Notes: a model not told the origin generated them from the sequence alone. A DNA stretch of 64,000 bases from Henriciella algicola (GCF_003576245.1 NZ_QWGA01000007.1:124001-188000); one strand, 5' to 3'. Numbered from the stretch's first letter, positions 33,807-43,026 are shown. A program made the numbers and translations.

Positions 33807-34846
33807 CCAACAAGGCTTGTATATTGAGCATTTCGGGGCCGGTTCTTCAAAAGGAGGAATCGGCCCTTTTCGCAGATCAGAAGCCCTGGGGCGTGATCCT
33901 CATGGGCAGGTCCTGCCAGACGCGCGACCAGGTGCGTCGCTGCGTAGACGATATCTGGGAGGCGGTTGGCCGCGAGATCCTGATCTTCATCGATCAGGAG
34001 GGCGGCCGCGTCGCGCGCCTGAAATCGCCTGAATGGCCGCTCTTCCCGCGCGGGGAGCTCTATGGTGAGCTTTATGGCCGCGACAGGGAGCTCGGGCTGG
34101 AGGCGACCTGGCTGGGCTATCGCCTGATGGCGGCGGAGCTGACGGCTATGGGTATCCACGCAGACTGCGCGCCGGTGTGCGACCTGCCGCAGCCGGGCGC
34201 GCATGACGTTATCGGCGACCGCGCATTCGGCACCGATCCGGATGTGGTTGGAGCGATCGCGACGGCGGCGCTGAAGGGGCTAGAGGATGGCGGCGTTGCG
34301 GGTGTGATCAAGCACATTCCCGGCCATGGCCGCTCGACAGCAGACAGCCACCTGGAGCTGCCGCGCGTCACGGCAGGCGACAATGAGCTCGCCTCCGATT
34401 TCGCCGCCTTTGCCCATGTTACCCATGCGCCAATGGCCATGACAGCCCATATTTCCTATGATCATTTCGATGAAGGACGTGCTGCGACGGTCTCTCCAAT
34501 CATGATTAATGAGGTCATCCGGAAGCGAATCGGGTTTGATGGTCTCCTTATGACAGACGATCTTGGCATGCAGGCTCTTGGCGGAACGCTCACCGAGCGC
34601 GCTGACGCGTCCATTGCGGCGGGCTGCGATATGCTGCTCCATTGTTCAGGCTTCATGCATGACGCTGACGCTATCCTCACGGAAATGCGTGAGGTTGCCG
34701 AAGCTGCGCCTGAACTCTCTGGCAAGGCACTTGCGCGTGCTGAGGCTGCAGAAGCCGCGGCTCAGCGTGAAAAGCCGTTCGACGTCGAGGCAGGCTGGGC
34801 GCGTTTCAAATCGCTCATTCCGAACACAGGCTCCATTAGCGTATGA
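33803..34846 (+). CDS. nagZ: Beta-N-acetylhexosaminidase NagZ
   Basis: A 347-residue cytosolic glycoside hydrolase family 3 enzyme that removes GlcNAc from recycled muropeptides. IDQEGGRVARLKSPEWP, GDRAFGTDPDVVGAIA and the catalytic loop KHIPGHGRSTADSHLELP are typical; the Asp-His pair in the last segment is the acid/base dyad. DDLGMQAL carries the nucleophile aspartate. It overlaps the SPOR gene before and scpA after by four bases each. A terminator-like hairpin lies within codons 12-22. Confidence 0.93.
   Translation: MTNKACILSISGPVLQKEESALFADQKPWGVILMGRSCQTRDQVRRCVDDIWEAVGREILIFIDQEGGRVARLKSPEWPLFPRGELYGELYGRDRELGLEATWLGYRLMAAELTAMGIHADCAPVCDLPQPGAHDVIGDRAFGTDPDVVGAIATAALKGLEDGGVAGVIKHIPGHGRSTADSHLELPRVTAGDNELASDFAAFAHVTHAPMAMTAHISYDHFDEGRAATVSPIMINEVIRKRIGFDGLLMTDDLGMQALGGTLTERADASIAAGCDMLLHCSGFMHDADAILTEMREVAEAAPELSGKALARAEAAEAAAQREKPFDVEAGWARFKSLIPNTGSISV
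33836..33870 (+). repeat. Terminator-like hairpin near the start of nagZ
   Basis: GGGCCGGTT at 33836-33844 pairs with AATCGGCCC at 33858-33866, with one G-T pair, and four T residues follow. It lies inside nagZ coding sequence. The loop contains AAAGGAGG, a Shine-Dalgarno-like run with no start codon close behind it. It may attenuate the operon. Confidence 0.4.
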
Positions 34847-35661
34847 GTTCGCAACTTGTATCCAGCGACCTGATCGACCGCGATGACCTCGAAAACGGGG
34901 ATTATTTCGCGGTTGATATCGATGGATATGAGGGGCCGCTTCACCTGTTGCTGGACCTTGCGCGCCGTCAGAAGGTCGACCTTCTGAAAGTGTCGATGCT
35001 GGAGCTGGCGAACCAGTATATCGACTTCATCGAAGACGCCCGGAAAAAGCGGATCGATCTTGCTGCTGACTATCTCCTGATGGCGGCATGGCTTGCCTTC
35101 ATGAAGTCGCGCCTGCTGCTGCCGAAGTCTGAGAAGGCCGCCAATGATGAGATCGATGGCGAGGAGATGGCTGCGCGGCTCGCCTTCCGCCTGAAGCGAC
35201 TTGAGGCGATGCGCGAGGCTGGCGAGGAGCTGATGGATCTCGCCCAGCTTGGGCAGGAAGTGTTCCTGCGTGGGGCGCCTGAACAGCCGCGCGTTATCAA
35301 GCATACCGAATACGATACATCGCTCTGGCACCTGATGCAGGCCTTTGGCGGTATCCGTCAGCGCCGCGAAGACGCCGCCCCGCACAAGGTTGTGCATCAA
35401 TATGTTCTGCCACTGGAGCATGCGCGCGACTCGCTCAAAAGCTTGAGCAAGATGATCGATAGCTGGGCCAGCCTTGATGAACTTCGCCAGCGCATGAAGG
35501 ATGTCGCAGGCGACATTCCTCCCCGCTCGGTCACAGCGAGCGTCTTTGCGGCCGCACTGGAACTGGCGCGCGATGGCGACATTGAGATTCGGCAGGGAGC
35601 TCACTTCCAGCCGCTTTACCTGCGCGGCAGCCAGGACAGACAGGAAGGGATAGGCGGATGA
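34843..35661 (+). CDS. scpA: Segregation and condensation protein A
   Basis: A 272-residue kleisin that bridges the SMC heads with ScpB in chromosome condensation. The N-terminal signature YEGPLHLLLDLARRQKVDLL at about 29-48 contacts the SMC neck, and the C-terminal winged helix near 220-265 (GDIPPRSVTASVFAAALELA) contacts the other head. Start and stop overlap both neighbours (ATGA), so it is made with NagZ and ScpB. This gene order is the usual alphaproteobacterial arrangement. Confidence 0.94.
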   Translation: MSSQLVSSDLIDRDDLENGDYFAVDIDGYEGPLHLLLDLARRQKVDLLKVSMLELANQYIDFIEDARKKRIDLAADYLLMAAWLAFMKSRLLLPKSEKAANDEIDGEEMAARLAFRLKRLEAMREAGEELMDLAQLGQEVFLRGAPEQPRVIKHTEYDTSLWHLMQAFGGIRQRREDAAPHKVVHQYVLPLEHARDSLKSLSKMIDSWASLDELRQRMKDVAGDIPPRSVTASVFAAALELARDGDIEIRQGAHFQPLYLRGSQDRQEGIGG

Positions 35662-36440
35662 CCGCAATACCCCGTTTTGAAAACGAGAAGCTGGAAGACG
35701 CGCCGGAGGAAATCCGAGACGCGGTACGCCAGCTATCGTTTGCCTATAAGCGCTCTGAAGAGCTGCTGAAGCGTGAAGCTGAAGGCGGCGCCGATGTTAT
35801 CGCAGACGCACTCCGCCGGGCTGAAGCCATTCTTTTTGCTGCGGGTGAGCCGCTGAGCGCCGAACAGGTCGCTGAAGTGCTTCCGCAAGGTATCGATGCT
35901 GCAACCGTTCTGATGTCGCTCAAGGCGGCCTACGCCCATCGCGGCGTGACGCTGGTCGAAGTGGCTGGCAAGTGGCGTTTCCAGACGGCTGAAGACCTTG
36001 CCTATCTCTTCGTTGAAGAACGTCAGGAGCAGAAGAAACTGTCTCAGGCTGCGCTTGAGACGCTCGCCATCATTTCATACGGTCAGCCGGTTACGCGCGC
36101 CGAGATCGAGGCCGTGCGCGGCGTTGCCGTATCCAAGGGTACGATCGACCAGCTGATGGAAGCGGGCTGGGTCAAGATCAAGGGACGTCGCCAAACGCCG
36201 GGCCGCCCGGTGACCTATGGCACGACGAATGGCTTCCTGGAGCATTTCGGGCTGGAAAGCCTCGATATGCTGCCCGGCCGCGCCGAGCTGCAGGCTGGCG
36301 GTCTCCTCTCTGACGTCGTTCCGGCTGATTTCGACCCGGGCGACATGGATATGCCTATGTCGGATGGCGAAACCGACGACCACGCCAATGATGAGGACGG
36401 CGCCTTCATGACCGACTTCATGGATGGCGAGGACGATTGA
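35658..36440 (+). CDS. scpB: Segregation and condensation protein B
   Basis: A 260-residue partner of ScpA. Two winged-helix domains are seen: LRRAEAILFAAGEPLSAEQV and, further on, LSQAALETLAIISYGQPVTR followed by TIDQLMEAGWVKIKGRRQTP. The N-terminus has about 50 extra residues and the C-terminus an acidic tail (about 230-260), both common in this class. It overlaps the scpA stop by four bases. The tat genes start 83 bases downstream. Confidence 0.94.
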   Translation: MTAIPRFENEKLEDAPEEIRDAVRQLSFAYKRSEELLKREAEGGADVIADALRRAEAILFAAGEPLSAEQVAEVLPQGIDAATVLMSLKAAYAHRGVTLVEVAGKWRFQTAEDLAYLFVEERQEQKKLSQAALETLAIISYGQPVTRAEIEAVRGVAVSKGTIDQLMEAGWVKIKGRRQTPGRPVTYGTTNGFLEHFGLESLDMLPGRAELQAGGLLSDVVPADFDPGDMDMPMSDGETDDHANDEDGAFMTDFMDGEDD

Positions 36441-36523
36441 CCGCACGCCTTTGTGTGATCGTTACCCATTGAGACTTATCTGGATGGGCGCTACTTGTTC
36501 AGAAGAACTTCTGGAGACCTTCC

Positions 36524-36772
36524 ATGGCCCCTAGCTGGATGCAGCTTCTTATCGTGCTGATCGTTGCCCTTCTGCTGTTTGGCGGACGTGGGCGTATTTC
36601 ATCCATCATGGGTGACATGGCCAAAGGCGTCCGCAGCTTCCGCAAGGGGCTGAATGACGATGAGGAGGCAGACAGCGAGGACAAGGAAAAGTCCAAACAG
36701 TCGCGCCACCTCAGTGATGACAAGATGGTGAACGTCACGCCTGAGAAGGACAAGTCGAAAACCTCCAGCTGA
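36524..36772 (+). CDS. tatA: Twin-arginine translocase subunit TatA
   Basis: An 82-residue single-span protein. A hydrophobic helix ([14 protein letters not shown]) near 8-21 and an amphipathic helix ([19 protein letters not shown]) follow, then a long charged tail. These proteins form the protein-conducting assembly of the Tat pathway for folded cofactor-containing proteins. First gene of tatABC; the next gene starts 23 bases on. Confidence 0.93.
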   Translation: MAPSWMQLLIVLIVALLLFGGRGRISSIMGDMAKGVRSFRKGLNDDEEADSEDKEKSKQSRHLSDDKMVNVTPEKDKSKTSS

Positions 36773-36795
36773 CAGGCAAGTGAGGCCGGCTAAGC

Positions 36796-37272
36796 ATGCT
36801 TCCACAATTTGGTCTCACCGAGTTCATGCTCGTGGCGATCGTCGCATTGATTGTCGTGGGTCCGAAGGACCTGCCGCTGATGATGCGCAAGCTCGGCCAG
36901 TTCGTCGCCAAGGGCCGCGCAATGGCGCGCGAATTTCAATCCGCTTTCGATGACATTGCCCGCCAGGCGGAGCTTGATGAGCTGCGCAAGGAAATCGAGG
37001 ATCTTCGCCGCGACAATGCGCTGACCGAAGCGGTCAATGACATGAAGAAGGCCGAAAGCGACATCAATCGCCGCGTCATGATGGAAAACCCCTGGCCTGA
37101 AGCAGGCAAGGAAGGCGGACCTGGCGTCGTTGCGGACGACAAGGCGGCGCCAGCAGTGTCCGGCGAGAGCGCTTCGAGTGAGAAGCCCGCTTCGACGGAT
37201 GAGAAGGCCAAAGCCGAGCCGGACGCACCAGCCAAGCCTGACGATGATGGCAAGAAGGCTGCGTCCTCATGA
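36796..37272 (+). CDS. tatB: Twin-arginine translocase subunit TatB
   Basis: A 158-residue membrane protein. The N-terminal helix FMLVAIVALIVVGPKDLPLM carries the conserved Glu-x-x-x and Gly-Pro hinge, and the amphipathic segment MRKLGQFVAKGRAMAREFQ follows. The Pro/Ala/Asp-rich C-terminal 60 residues are variable. With TatC it forms the receptor for twin-arginine signals. Its end overlaps tatC by four bases. Confidence 0.93.
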   Translation: MLPQFGLTEFMLVAIVALIVVGPKDLPLMMRKLGQFVAKGRAMAREFQSAFDDIARQAELDELRKEIEDLRRDNALTEAVNDMKKAESDINRRVMMENPWPEAGKEGGPGVVADDKAAPAVSGESASSEKPASTDEKAKAEPDAPAKPDDDGKKAASS

Positions 37273-38111
37273 GCAAGGACATGCGGGCCGACGAGCAGCC
37301 GAACTTCACCGATGAAGACAACGAGATGGAATCGTCGCGCGCGCCGCTGCTCGACCATCTTATCGAGCTGCGCACCCGGCTGATCTGGTCGATTGCGGCG
37401 CTGGCCGGGGCGACGCTGCTCTGCTTTTTCTTCGCGCGGCCCCTCTACAACATCCTGCTCGACCCGCTGGTTCAGGTTGCCGAGATCGAGCGCGGTGAGA
37501 CGCGCTTCGAGCTGATCTATACCGCGCCGCTGGAAGTGTTCTTCGTCGAGCTGAAGCTCGCGCTATTCGCCGGTGTGTTCGTCGCCTTTCCGGTGATGGG
37601 CTGGCAGATCTATTCTTTCGTGGCGCCGGGCCTCTATAAGCGGGAGAAGGGCGCTGTCCTGCCGTTTCTCATCGCCGCACCGGTCCTGTTCCTGCTTGGT
37701 GCATTGTTCGTCTATTGGGTCATGCTGCCGCTGATTTCGAACTTTGCGCTTTCGTTCGAGCAACAGGCAGCAGAAGGCCGCGCGGCCATCACGCCGCAGA
37801 TCAAGGTGTCGGAATACCTCTCGCTTGTCATGGCGCTGATGCTGGCCTTTGGATTGAGCTTCCAGCTGCCCGTCGTGCTCAGCCTGCTCGGTCGGGCAGG
37901 GATCATTGGCAGCGACACGCTGCGCTCTGGGCGCAAATATGCCGTTGTCGGCATTCTGGTCGCGGCCGCCTTCTTCACGCCGCCTGACCTTATCTCTCAG
38001 GTGATGCTCGCTGTGCCCGTCTTCCTGCTCTACGAGATATCGATCATCTGCGTCTCCATGATGGAGAAGAAGGCAGCTGAGGACGAAGCGATCGACACAG
38101 GCGAAAATTGA
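37269..38111 (+). CDS. tatC: Twin-arginine translocase subunit TatC
   Basis: A 280-residue membrane protein with six hydrophobic segments, the core of the Tat receptor. The N-terminal HLIELRTRLIWS is the classical TatC start motif that binds twin-arginine signals, and FVAPGLYKREK is the conserved first cytoplasmic loop. It has about 25 extra N-terminal residues before that motif. It is coupled to tatB. Together with tatA it completes the export system in this operon. Confidence 0.94.
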   Translation: MSKDMRADEQPNFTDEDNEMESSRAPLLDHLIELRTRLIWSIAALAGATLLCFFFARPLYNILLDPLVQVAEIERGETRFELIYTAPLEVFFVELKLALFAGVFVAFPVMGWQIYSFVAPGLYKREKGAVLPFLIAAPVLFLLGALFVYWVMLPLISNFALSFEQQAAEGRAAITPQIKVSEYLSLVMALMLAFGLSFQLPVVLSLLGRAGIIGSDTLRSGRKYAVVGILVAAAFFTPPDLISQVMLAVPVFLLYEISIICVSMMEKKAAEDEAIDTGEN

Positions 38112-38203
38112 CGGCCAGAGGTTCAGTTCAGACGGTTCCGCTTGCGCGCCAATTAGACTAGACGCATCGGCAAGACACAAAGAACTGCCTGAAAGCCCAA
38201 CCA

Positions 38204-39502
38204 ATGTTCGATCTGCGCGCCATTCGTGAGAACCCCGACCACTTTCGCAAGGCCTGGAACCGGCGGGCGTCCGGCCTGGGCGACAAGGTCGACGACATCC
38301 TCGCCCATGATGCGGCCCTGCGTCAGGCACTGACGGACAAGCAGGAGGCCGAAAGCGCACGCAACGCCAATTCCAAGCTGATCGGCAAGGCGAAGGCGAG
38401 CGGCAATGAGGCCGAGTTCGAACGCCTTCGCGATGAGGTCGCCGAAGCCAAGAAGACCATCGAGGTCGCCGGTGAGCAGGAAGAGGCCGCCCGCAACGAG
38501 TTGGATGATCTGATCCTTGGCCTGCCGAACCTACCGCTGGAGGAAGTTCCGGAAGGCAAGGACGAGGCAGATAATGCCGAGCAGAAGAAGGTTGGCACGC
38601 CAACCGCGCTCGCCTTCGCGCCGAAGGACCATGCTGACCTTGGTGAAGCCCTTGGCATGATGGACTTCGAGACCGCCGCCAAGATGTCTGGCTCGCGCTT
38701 CGTCGTCCTGCGCCACCAGCTTTCACGGCTGGAACGCGCGCTCGCGAACTATATGCTGGACGTCCAGACGGGCGAGCATGGCTATCAGGAAACCAGCCCG
38801 CCATTTCTCGTGCGCCCGGACGCGCTTGAGGGCACGGGCCAGCTGCCGAAATTTGGTGAGGATTCCTTTGAGACGACCGATGGCATGTGGCTCATCGCCA
38901 CCTCGGAAATCTCACTGACGAATACGGTTCGCGAAGAAATCCTTGAGGGCGACAGCCTGCCGCGCCGCATGACCGCACACACGCCATGCTTCCGTTCGGA
39001 AGCCGGCAGTGCAGGGCGCGACACGAAGGGCATGATCCGACTGCACCAGTTCAACAAGGTGGAGCTTGTCTCGATCGTGAAGGACGAAGCCGAAGGTCTT
39101 GAAGAGCTGGAGCGCATGACGCGCTGCGCCGAGACGATCCTGGAGCGGCTGGAGCTGCCATACCGGCGCATGCTGCTTTGCACGGGCGATATGGGTTTTG
39201 GTGCCCGCAAAACCTATGACCTCGAGGTCTGGCTTCCGAGCCAGGATACCTATCGTGAGATCAGCTCGTGCTCCTATTGTGGTGACTTCCAGGCCCGCCG
39301 GATGAATGCCCGCTGGCGTGCCGCGCCGAGCGCTGACAATCCAAAACCGAAACCTGAATTCGTTCATACGCTGAATGGCTCTGGCCTTGCCGTTGGCCGT
39401 ACGCTCGTCGCCGTGCTGGAGAACTATCAGCGCGAGGATGGCACGATTGGCGTCCCGGCTGTCCTCCAGCCTTATATGGGCGGGCTTGAGGTGATTGGGT
39501 AG
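38204..39502 (+). CDS. serS: Seryl-tRNA synthetase
   Basis: A 432-residue class II aminoacyl-tRNA synthetase. The N-terminal coiled-coil arm (about 28-105) reads the tRNA long variable arm. Motif 2 is [27 protein letters not shown] follows, and motif 3 is [38 protein letters not shown] is the serine-recognition segment. It loads serine on tRNA-Ser and tRNA-Sec precursors. It belongs to the conserved tat-serS-surE-pcm series; a repeat-rich 164-base gap follows. Confidence 0.96.
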   Translation: MFDLRAIRENPDHFRKAWNRRASGLGDKVDDILAHDAALRQALTDKQEAESARNANSKLIGKAKASGNEAEFERLRDEVAEAKKTIEVAGEQEEAARNELDDLILGLPNLPLEEVPEGKDEADNAEQKKVGTPTALAFAPKDHADLGEALGMMDFETAAKMSGSRFVVLRHQLSRLERALANYMLDVQTGEHGYQETSPPFLVRPDALEGTGQLPKFGEDSFETTDGMWLIATSEISLTNTVREEILEGDSLPRRMTAHTPCFRSEAGSAGRDTKGMIRLHQFNKVELVSIVKDEAEGLEELERMTRCAETILERLELPYRRMLLCTGDMGFGARKTYDLEVWLPSQDTYREISSCSYCGDFQARRMNARWRAAPSADNPKPKPEFVHTLNGSGLAVGRTLVAVLENYQREDGTIGVPAVLQPYMGGLEVIG

Positions 39503-39516
39503 GTCACTTCCCGTCT

Positions 39517-39645
39517 CCCCACCGAAAGGTGGGGCCCATGGCGGCTGGAAACTTTTGTCTCAACCGCCATGGATCCCAGCTTGCGTTGGGAAGGCGGAAT
39601 AAGAAGTAAGCTGAATGAACCTCATCCTGAGCTTGTCGAAGGATG
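39517..39645. repeat. Cluster of palindromic repeats between serS and surE
   Basis: Four inverted repeats occur in 129 bases. CCCCACC/GGTGGGG at 39517-39534 has a GAAA loop. CCATGGCGG/CCGCCATGG spans 39536-39572. TCCCA/TGGGA lies near 39574-39591 in GGATCCCAGCTTGCGTTGGG. CATCCT/AGGATG at 39623-39645 carries GAGCTTGTCGA between the arms. The last two have the look of short dispersed palindromes found many times in alphaproteobacterial genomes. No coding potential is seen. Confidence 0.65.
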
Positions 39646-39666
39646 TGAAGCGAGCAGGATAAGCGA

Positions 39667-40428
39667 ATGAGAATTCTCCTCACCAATGATGACGGGATCC
39701 ATGCGCCGGGACTATCGGTGCTGGAGTCGATTGCGAGAGAGCTCTCTGACGACATCTGGATCGCCGCGCCTGAGGTCGAGCAGTCTGGTCAGTCGCGATC
39801 CATCACGCTGACCCAGCCTGTGCGCACGCGCGAAGTGCGTGAAAAATGCTGGGCTGTCATGGGTACGCCGACCGACTGTGTGCTTCTGGCGGTGCATGAT
39901 TTGATGCCGGAAAAGCCTGACCTCATCCTGTCCGGCGTCAATCGCGGCCAGAACATTGCTGAGGATACGAGCCTCTCAGGCACGATCGCAGGTGCCATGT
40001 TCGGCATGCATCTCGGTGTGCCGTCCATCGCGCTCAGCCAGGCTCAGAGCTTTCGCGAGCGCGGCTCTCTACCTTGGGAAACCTCGAAAAGCTGGGGCGC
40101 CAAGGTGATCAAGCCGCTGATCGAGAAGGGCTGGCCGGATGATGTCGTTATGAACATCAACTTCCCGGACCGTGAGCCAGAAGATGTCGCTGGTATCGAG
40201 GTCACCCGTCAGGGCTTTCGCGACGAGCAGATCATCCACACCGAACGGCGCGAAGATCTGCGCGGCAATGACTATTTCTGGATCGGCTTCAAAGGCAGGC
40301 TGTCGCGTCCGCCGGAAGGCACTGATCTGAGAGCGATCTATGAGGGGCGCATTTCCGTCACGCCGCTACACGTGGACCTCACCCACAACCGTTACCTCGA
40401 AACCCTCAAGGCCGAGTGGAAACAGTGA
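39667..40428 (+). CDS. surE: 5'/3'-nucleotidase SurE
   Basis: A 253-residue metal-dependent phosphatase acting on nucleoside monophosphates, linked to stationary-phase survival. [15 protein letters not shown] gives the two metal-binding aspartates, [19 protein letters not shown] the remaining ligands, and NINFP the active-site loop. It is followed by pcm with overlapping ends, the well-known surE-pcm pair. Confidence 0.95.
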   Translation: MRILLTNDDGIHAPGLSVLESIARELSDDIWIAAPEVEQSGQSRSITLTQPVRTREVREKCWAVMGTPTDCVLLAVHDLMPEKPDLILSGVNRGQNIAEDTSLSGTIAGAMFGMHLGVPSIALSQAQSFRERGSLPWETSKSWGAKVIKPLIEKGWPDDVVMNINFPDREPEDVAGIEVTRQGFRDEQIIHTERREDLRGNDYFWIGFKGRLSRPPEGTDLRAIYEGRISVTPLHVDLTHNRYLETLKAEWKQ

Positions 40429-41069
40429 GCACTGACCCGTTTCGCGCCGCACGCTTCATCCTGCAGCTCCGCCAGCAGGGCATACGGGACGATGCGGTCC
40501 TGTCGGCAATGGAGACTGTCGACCGGCGGGATTTTATCGACAAGTCGCTGCACAAGCTTGCGGCCGAGGATGCCGTCCTGCCACTGCCTTGCGGTCAGGT
40601 ACTGCCCAAGCCGCTGACTGTGGCGCAGCTGCTTACTGCGCTGGAGATGACGCCGGGCGGCAAGGAAAACTATCTGCTCATCGGCGCCGGGAGCGGCTAT
40701 ACCGCCGCGCTCATGTCGAAACTCGCCGGCAAGGTCTGGGCAGTCGATCGCTTCAAGACGCTGGTCGATGCAGCGCGGAGTAATCTGGAGGCGCTCGGCA
40801 TCCGGAATGTCAGCCTTCGTCAGGCAGACGGGTTTGTTGGCTGGCGCGAGCATGCGCCTTACGACCGCATCCTTGTCACGGGCGCAGTCACGAAAATCCC
40901 TGAAGATCTTTTCGCGCAGCTCGCTGCGGGCGGGAAAGTCGTTGCGCCGGTAATCGGCGTCGACGGTCGCCAGACCCTTCGCATCGTCACCAAGGTCGGC
41001 GCACGTAGTCACTCACCGCTTGCCGAGCCGCTCTTGCCACTCGTTGAAGGACTGGCTGAGGCGCTTTAG
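40416..41069 (+). CDS. pcm: Protein-L-isoaspartate O-methyltransferase
   Basis: A 217-residue repair enzyme that methylates isoaspartyl residues using [20 protein letters not shown]-type sequence (seen as [20 protein letters not shown]), [20 protein letters not shown] and the C-terminal [20 protein letters not shown] are family motifs. Two in-frame GTG codons at 40416 and 40425 both fit; the second overlaps the surE stop as GTGA, the first has AAGG closer to it. The C-terminus converges on a Kazal lipoprotein gene with eight bases between. Confidence 0.93.
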   Translation: METVSTDPFRAARFILQLRQQGIRDDAVLSAMETVDRRDFIDKSLHKLAAEDAVLPLPCGQVLPKPLTVAQLLTALEMTPGGKENYLLIGAGSGYTAALMSKLAGKVWAVDRFKTLVDAARSNLEALGIRNVSLRQADGFVGWREHAPYDRILVTGAVTKIPEDLFAQLAAGGKVVAPVIGVDGRQTLRIVTKVGARSHSPLAEPLLPLVEGLAEAL

Positions 41070-41077
41070 CACCCGTC

Positions 41078-41431
41078 TCAGCTTGCGGGACACTCACCCT
41101 GCGAGGCGATGCTGACGCCGGCTGCGGCCGCCGTGCAGGCATTGCCATATGTCTTGCCATCGCAGCCGCAGACTGGGTCGTACTGCTGGGTGCAGATTTC
41201 AGGGCGACGTACGCAAGTGCCTGCGCTGTCTGCCACGCGCTTGCAGGAGCCAGCGCTGTGTTCGCAATACAGGCCCTCGGCGCAGGCCAGTCCGGCGATG
41301 CCGCCGCACATCTCGCCTTCCGCTCGCGAACGGTCCGGTACGGGGGCCGAAGGGCCACCGTCAGACGGGACTGGAGCTGGCTGGCAGGCCGCGAGCAGGA
41401 ACAGGCTGGCGGTCAGAAGGGCAAGGCGCAT
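41078..41431 (-). CDS. Lipoprotein with a Kazal-type protease-inhibitor domain
   Basis: A 117-residue secreted lipoprotein. The signal MRLALLTASLFLLAAC gives a lipobox LAAC with the lipidated cysteine at 16. The mature part has a short Cys-rich stretch (CGGIAGLACAEGLYC) and then a Kazal motif, PVCGCDGKTYGNAC with a terminal GEC. Kazal domains inhibit serine proteases in animals; in bacteria they are rare and probably guard against host, prey or own extracellular proteases. The ATG at 41431 follows GGAGGAAATGAC. A longer frame to 41692 is not conserved and lies in the terminator region of the next gene. Confidence 0.8.
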   Translation of the reverse strand: MRLALLTASLFLLAACQPAPVPSDGGPSAPVPDRSRAEGEMCGGIAGLACAEGLYCEHSAGSCKRVADSAGTCVRRPEICTQQYDPVCGCDGKTYGNACTAAAAGVSIASQGECPAS

Positions 41432-41466
41432 GTCATTTCCTCCGAAACGGTGTGGCTGAAAATGAT

Positions 41467-41510
41467 TGGGCCACGCCTGCAGCCTGAATGCAAGCTGCGG
41501 GCGTGGCCCA
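41467..41510 (-). terminator. Terminator hairpin after the short-chain dehydrogenase gene
   Basis: TGGGCCACGCC pairs with GGCGTGGCCCA, extended by GCAGC/GCTGC with a one-base mismatch, around a ten-base loop. It lies 25 bases past the dehydrogenase stop on the minus strand and upstream of the Kazal gene, so it probably separates them. Confidence 0.75.
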
Positions 41511-41534
41511 TAATCTTCTTCTTGTCTGGCTGAA

Positions 41535-42452
41535 CTAGCCTTTTGCGCCCTCAGCGAGGAGGCGGAAGATGTTCTGACCGTGCTCGCCGCCAGCGTTGAA
41601 ATGCGTCTGGGTCGACTTGTCGGTGATCTGGTCCCACTTGGCGGCAACAGCTTCGGCGGTGAGGGCGTCGCCCTGTCCAACGAATGCACCATTGGTTTCG
41701 ACGATTTCCGCCATGGAGAACGCGCCAGCGCCAGCCGACAGGACCATGCCGGTCGGGGCGTCGTCCTTGACGAGGTTCATCACGCCCGGCGTGACATATT
41801 CCGGCTTCAGCTGCTTCAGGACTTCTTCAGGCATCAGGCCTTCGGTCATGCGGGTTGCAGCGACTGGGCAGACAGCGTTGATCTTGATATTGTTTTTTGC
41901 GCCTTCAATCTTCAGCGTGTTCATCATGCCGACGAGGCCGAGCTTGGCGGCGCCATAATTGGCCTGACCGAAGTTGCCGTAGAGGCCGGTCGAGGATGTC
42001 GTCACCACGATGCGGCCGAAATTCTGCTCTTTCATGATGTCCCAGGCCGCCTTGATCGGCTTGAAGGAGCCCATGAGGTGGACGTCGACGACGAGCTGGA
42101 TGTCTTCCATCGTCATCTTGGAGAAGGACTTGTCGCGCAGGATGCCTGCATTGGCGATCAGGATGTCGATGCGGCCCCACTTGTTCATGGCGTCGTCGAT
42201 CATCTTTTTCACGCCGGCATCGTCGGTGACCGAAGAACCGTTCGCGATGGCTTCGCCGCCGAGCGCTTCGATTTCCTTGACGACTTCATCGGCGGCTGCC
42301 GAGCTGCCGCCCGAGCCGTCCATCGATGCGCCGAGATCGTTCACGACGACCTTTGCGCCGCGGCGGGCGAGTTCGAGCGCGTGACAACGGCCAAGACCGC
42401 CGCCTGCACCGGTGACGATAGCGACTTTGCCGTCAAAACGAATGTCTGCCAT
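41535..42452 (-). CDS. Short-chain dehydrogenase, 3-hydroxyacyl-CoA type
   Basis: A 305-residue NAD(P)-dependent oxidoreductase. The Rossmann motif AIVTGAGGGLGRCHALELA, VNDLGASMDG for the cofactor ribose, NAG in ILIANAGILRDKSF, and the catalytic Ser and YGAAK of TTSSTGLYGNFGQANYGAAK are all present. The layout and a long C-terminal extension (about 240-305) match the dehydrogenase part of peroxisomal multifunctional enzyme type 2. That points to beta-oxidation of long or branched acyl-CoA. SD TCAGGAGATACCCC. Confidence 0.9.
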   Translation of the reverse strand: MADIRFDGKVAIVTGAGGGLGRCHALELARRGAKVVVNDLGASMDGSGGSSAAADEVVKEIEALGGEAIANGSSVTDDAGVKKMIDDAMNKWGRIDILIANAGILRDKSFSKMTMEDIQLVVDVHLMGSFKPIKAAWDIMKEQNFGRIVVTTSSTGLYGNFGQANYGAAKLGLVGMMNTLKIEGAKNNIKINAVCPVAATRMTEGLMPEEVLKQLKPEYVTPGVMNLVKDDAPTGMVLSAGAGAFSMAEIVETNGAFVGQGDALTAEAVAAKWDQITDKSTQTHFNAGGEHGQNIFRLLAEGAKG

Positions 42453-42598
42453 GGGGTATCTCCTGACTGAGGTAAAACTTGACGGTCAGCCTTGCAGCAC
42501 CCGCTCACGTAAACGTCAAGCATTCGCGCTGGGGAAGTGCTTGCTGGCGCGGGCCCGGCATGCTGCAACAGCGCTCAAGATCAGCAAGGAGGACTGAC

Positions 42599-42967
42599 AT
42601 GCTCGCTTATGTGACGCTCGGCTCGAACAATATCGAGAAAGCCCTGGAATTCTATGACGGCTTCATGCCGACGATTGGCGCAAAGCGCTTCTTCGACAAT
42701 GGCCGTCTCTATTTCTATGGCACCGGCCCCGGCCAGCCCATGCTGGCCATTGGTGGCCCTTACGACGAAAAAGCTGCCACGGTTGGCAATGGCGTGATGC
42801 CGGCGCTGGCCTGCGCCGACAACGAAACTGTCGACAAGGCCTATGCGAAAGCCATCGAACTAGGCGCGACGCCAGACGGCGAGCCCGGCAAGCGCATGCC
42901 GACCTTCTATGGCGCCTATTTCCGCGACCCGGATGGCAACAAGATTTGCGTCTGCAAGCTCGGCTAG
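42599..42967 (+). CDS. VOC-superfamily glyoxalase/dioxygenase-like protein
   Basis: A 122-residue single VOC domain. It starts MLAYVTLGSNNIEKALEFYD and ends AYFRDPDGNKICVCKL, the typical beta-alpha-beta repeats of this fold. Only one obvious metal ligand set is partly retained, so the reaction (lyase, isomerase or antibiotic binding) cannot be given. The ATG at 42599 follows AAGGAGGACTGAC; the long in-frame extension is upstream noise. It is divergent from the short-chain dehydrogenase. Confidence 0.82.
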   Translation: MLAYVTLGSNNIEKALEFYDGFMPTIGAKRFFDNGRLYFYGTGPGQPMLAIGGPYDEKAATVGNGVMPALACADNETVDKAYAKAIELGATPDGEPGKRMPTFYGAYFRDPDGNKICVCKLG

Positions 42968-42990
42968 TCACTGGACTCTTGCCGCAAACG

Positions 42991-43026
42991 AAAGCCGCGG
43001 GGCCGATATGGCGCCCGCGGCTTTTT
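42991..43026 (+). terminator. Intrinsic terminator after the VOC gene
   Basis: AAAGCCGCGGG pairs with CCCGCGGCTTT over 10-11 bp, with a second small GCC/GGC pairing in the loop, and ends in TTTTT. It lies 23 bases past the VOC stop. The A residues before the stem let it also serve the convergent gene at 43050-43319. Confidence 0.9.

Noticed and set aside
40416-40428. Separate small gene across the surE-pcm junction
   Set aside because: The overlap is simply the coupled start of pcm.
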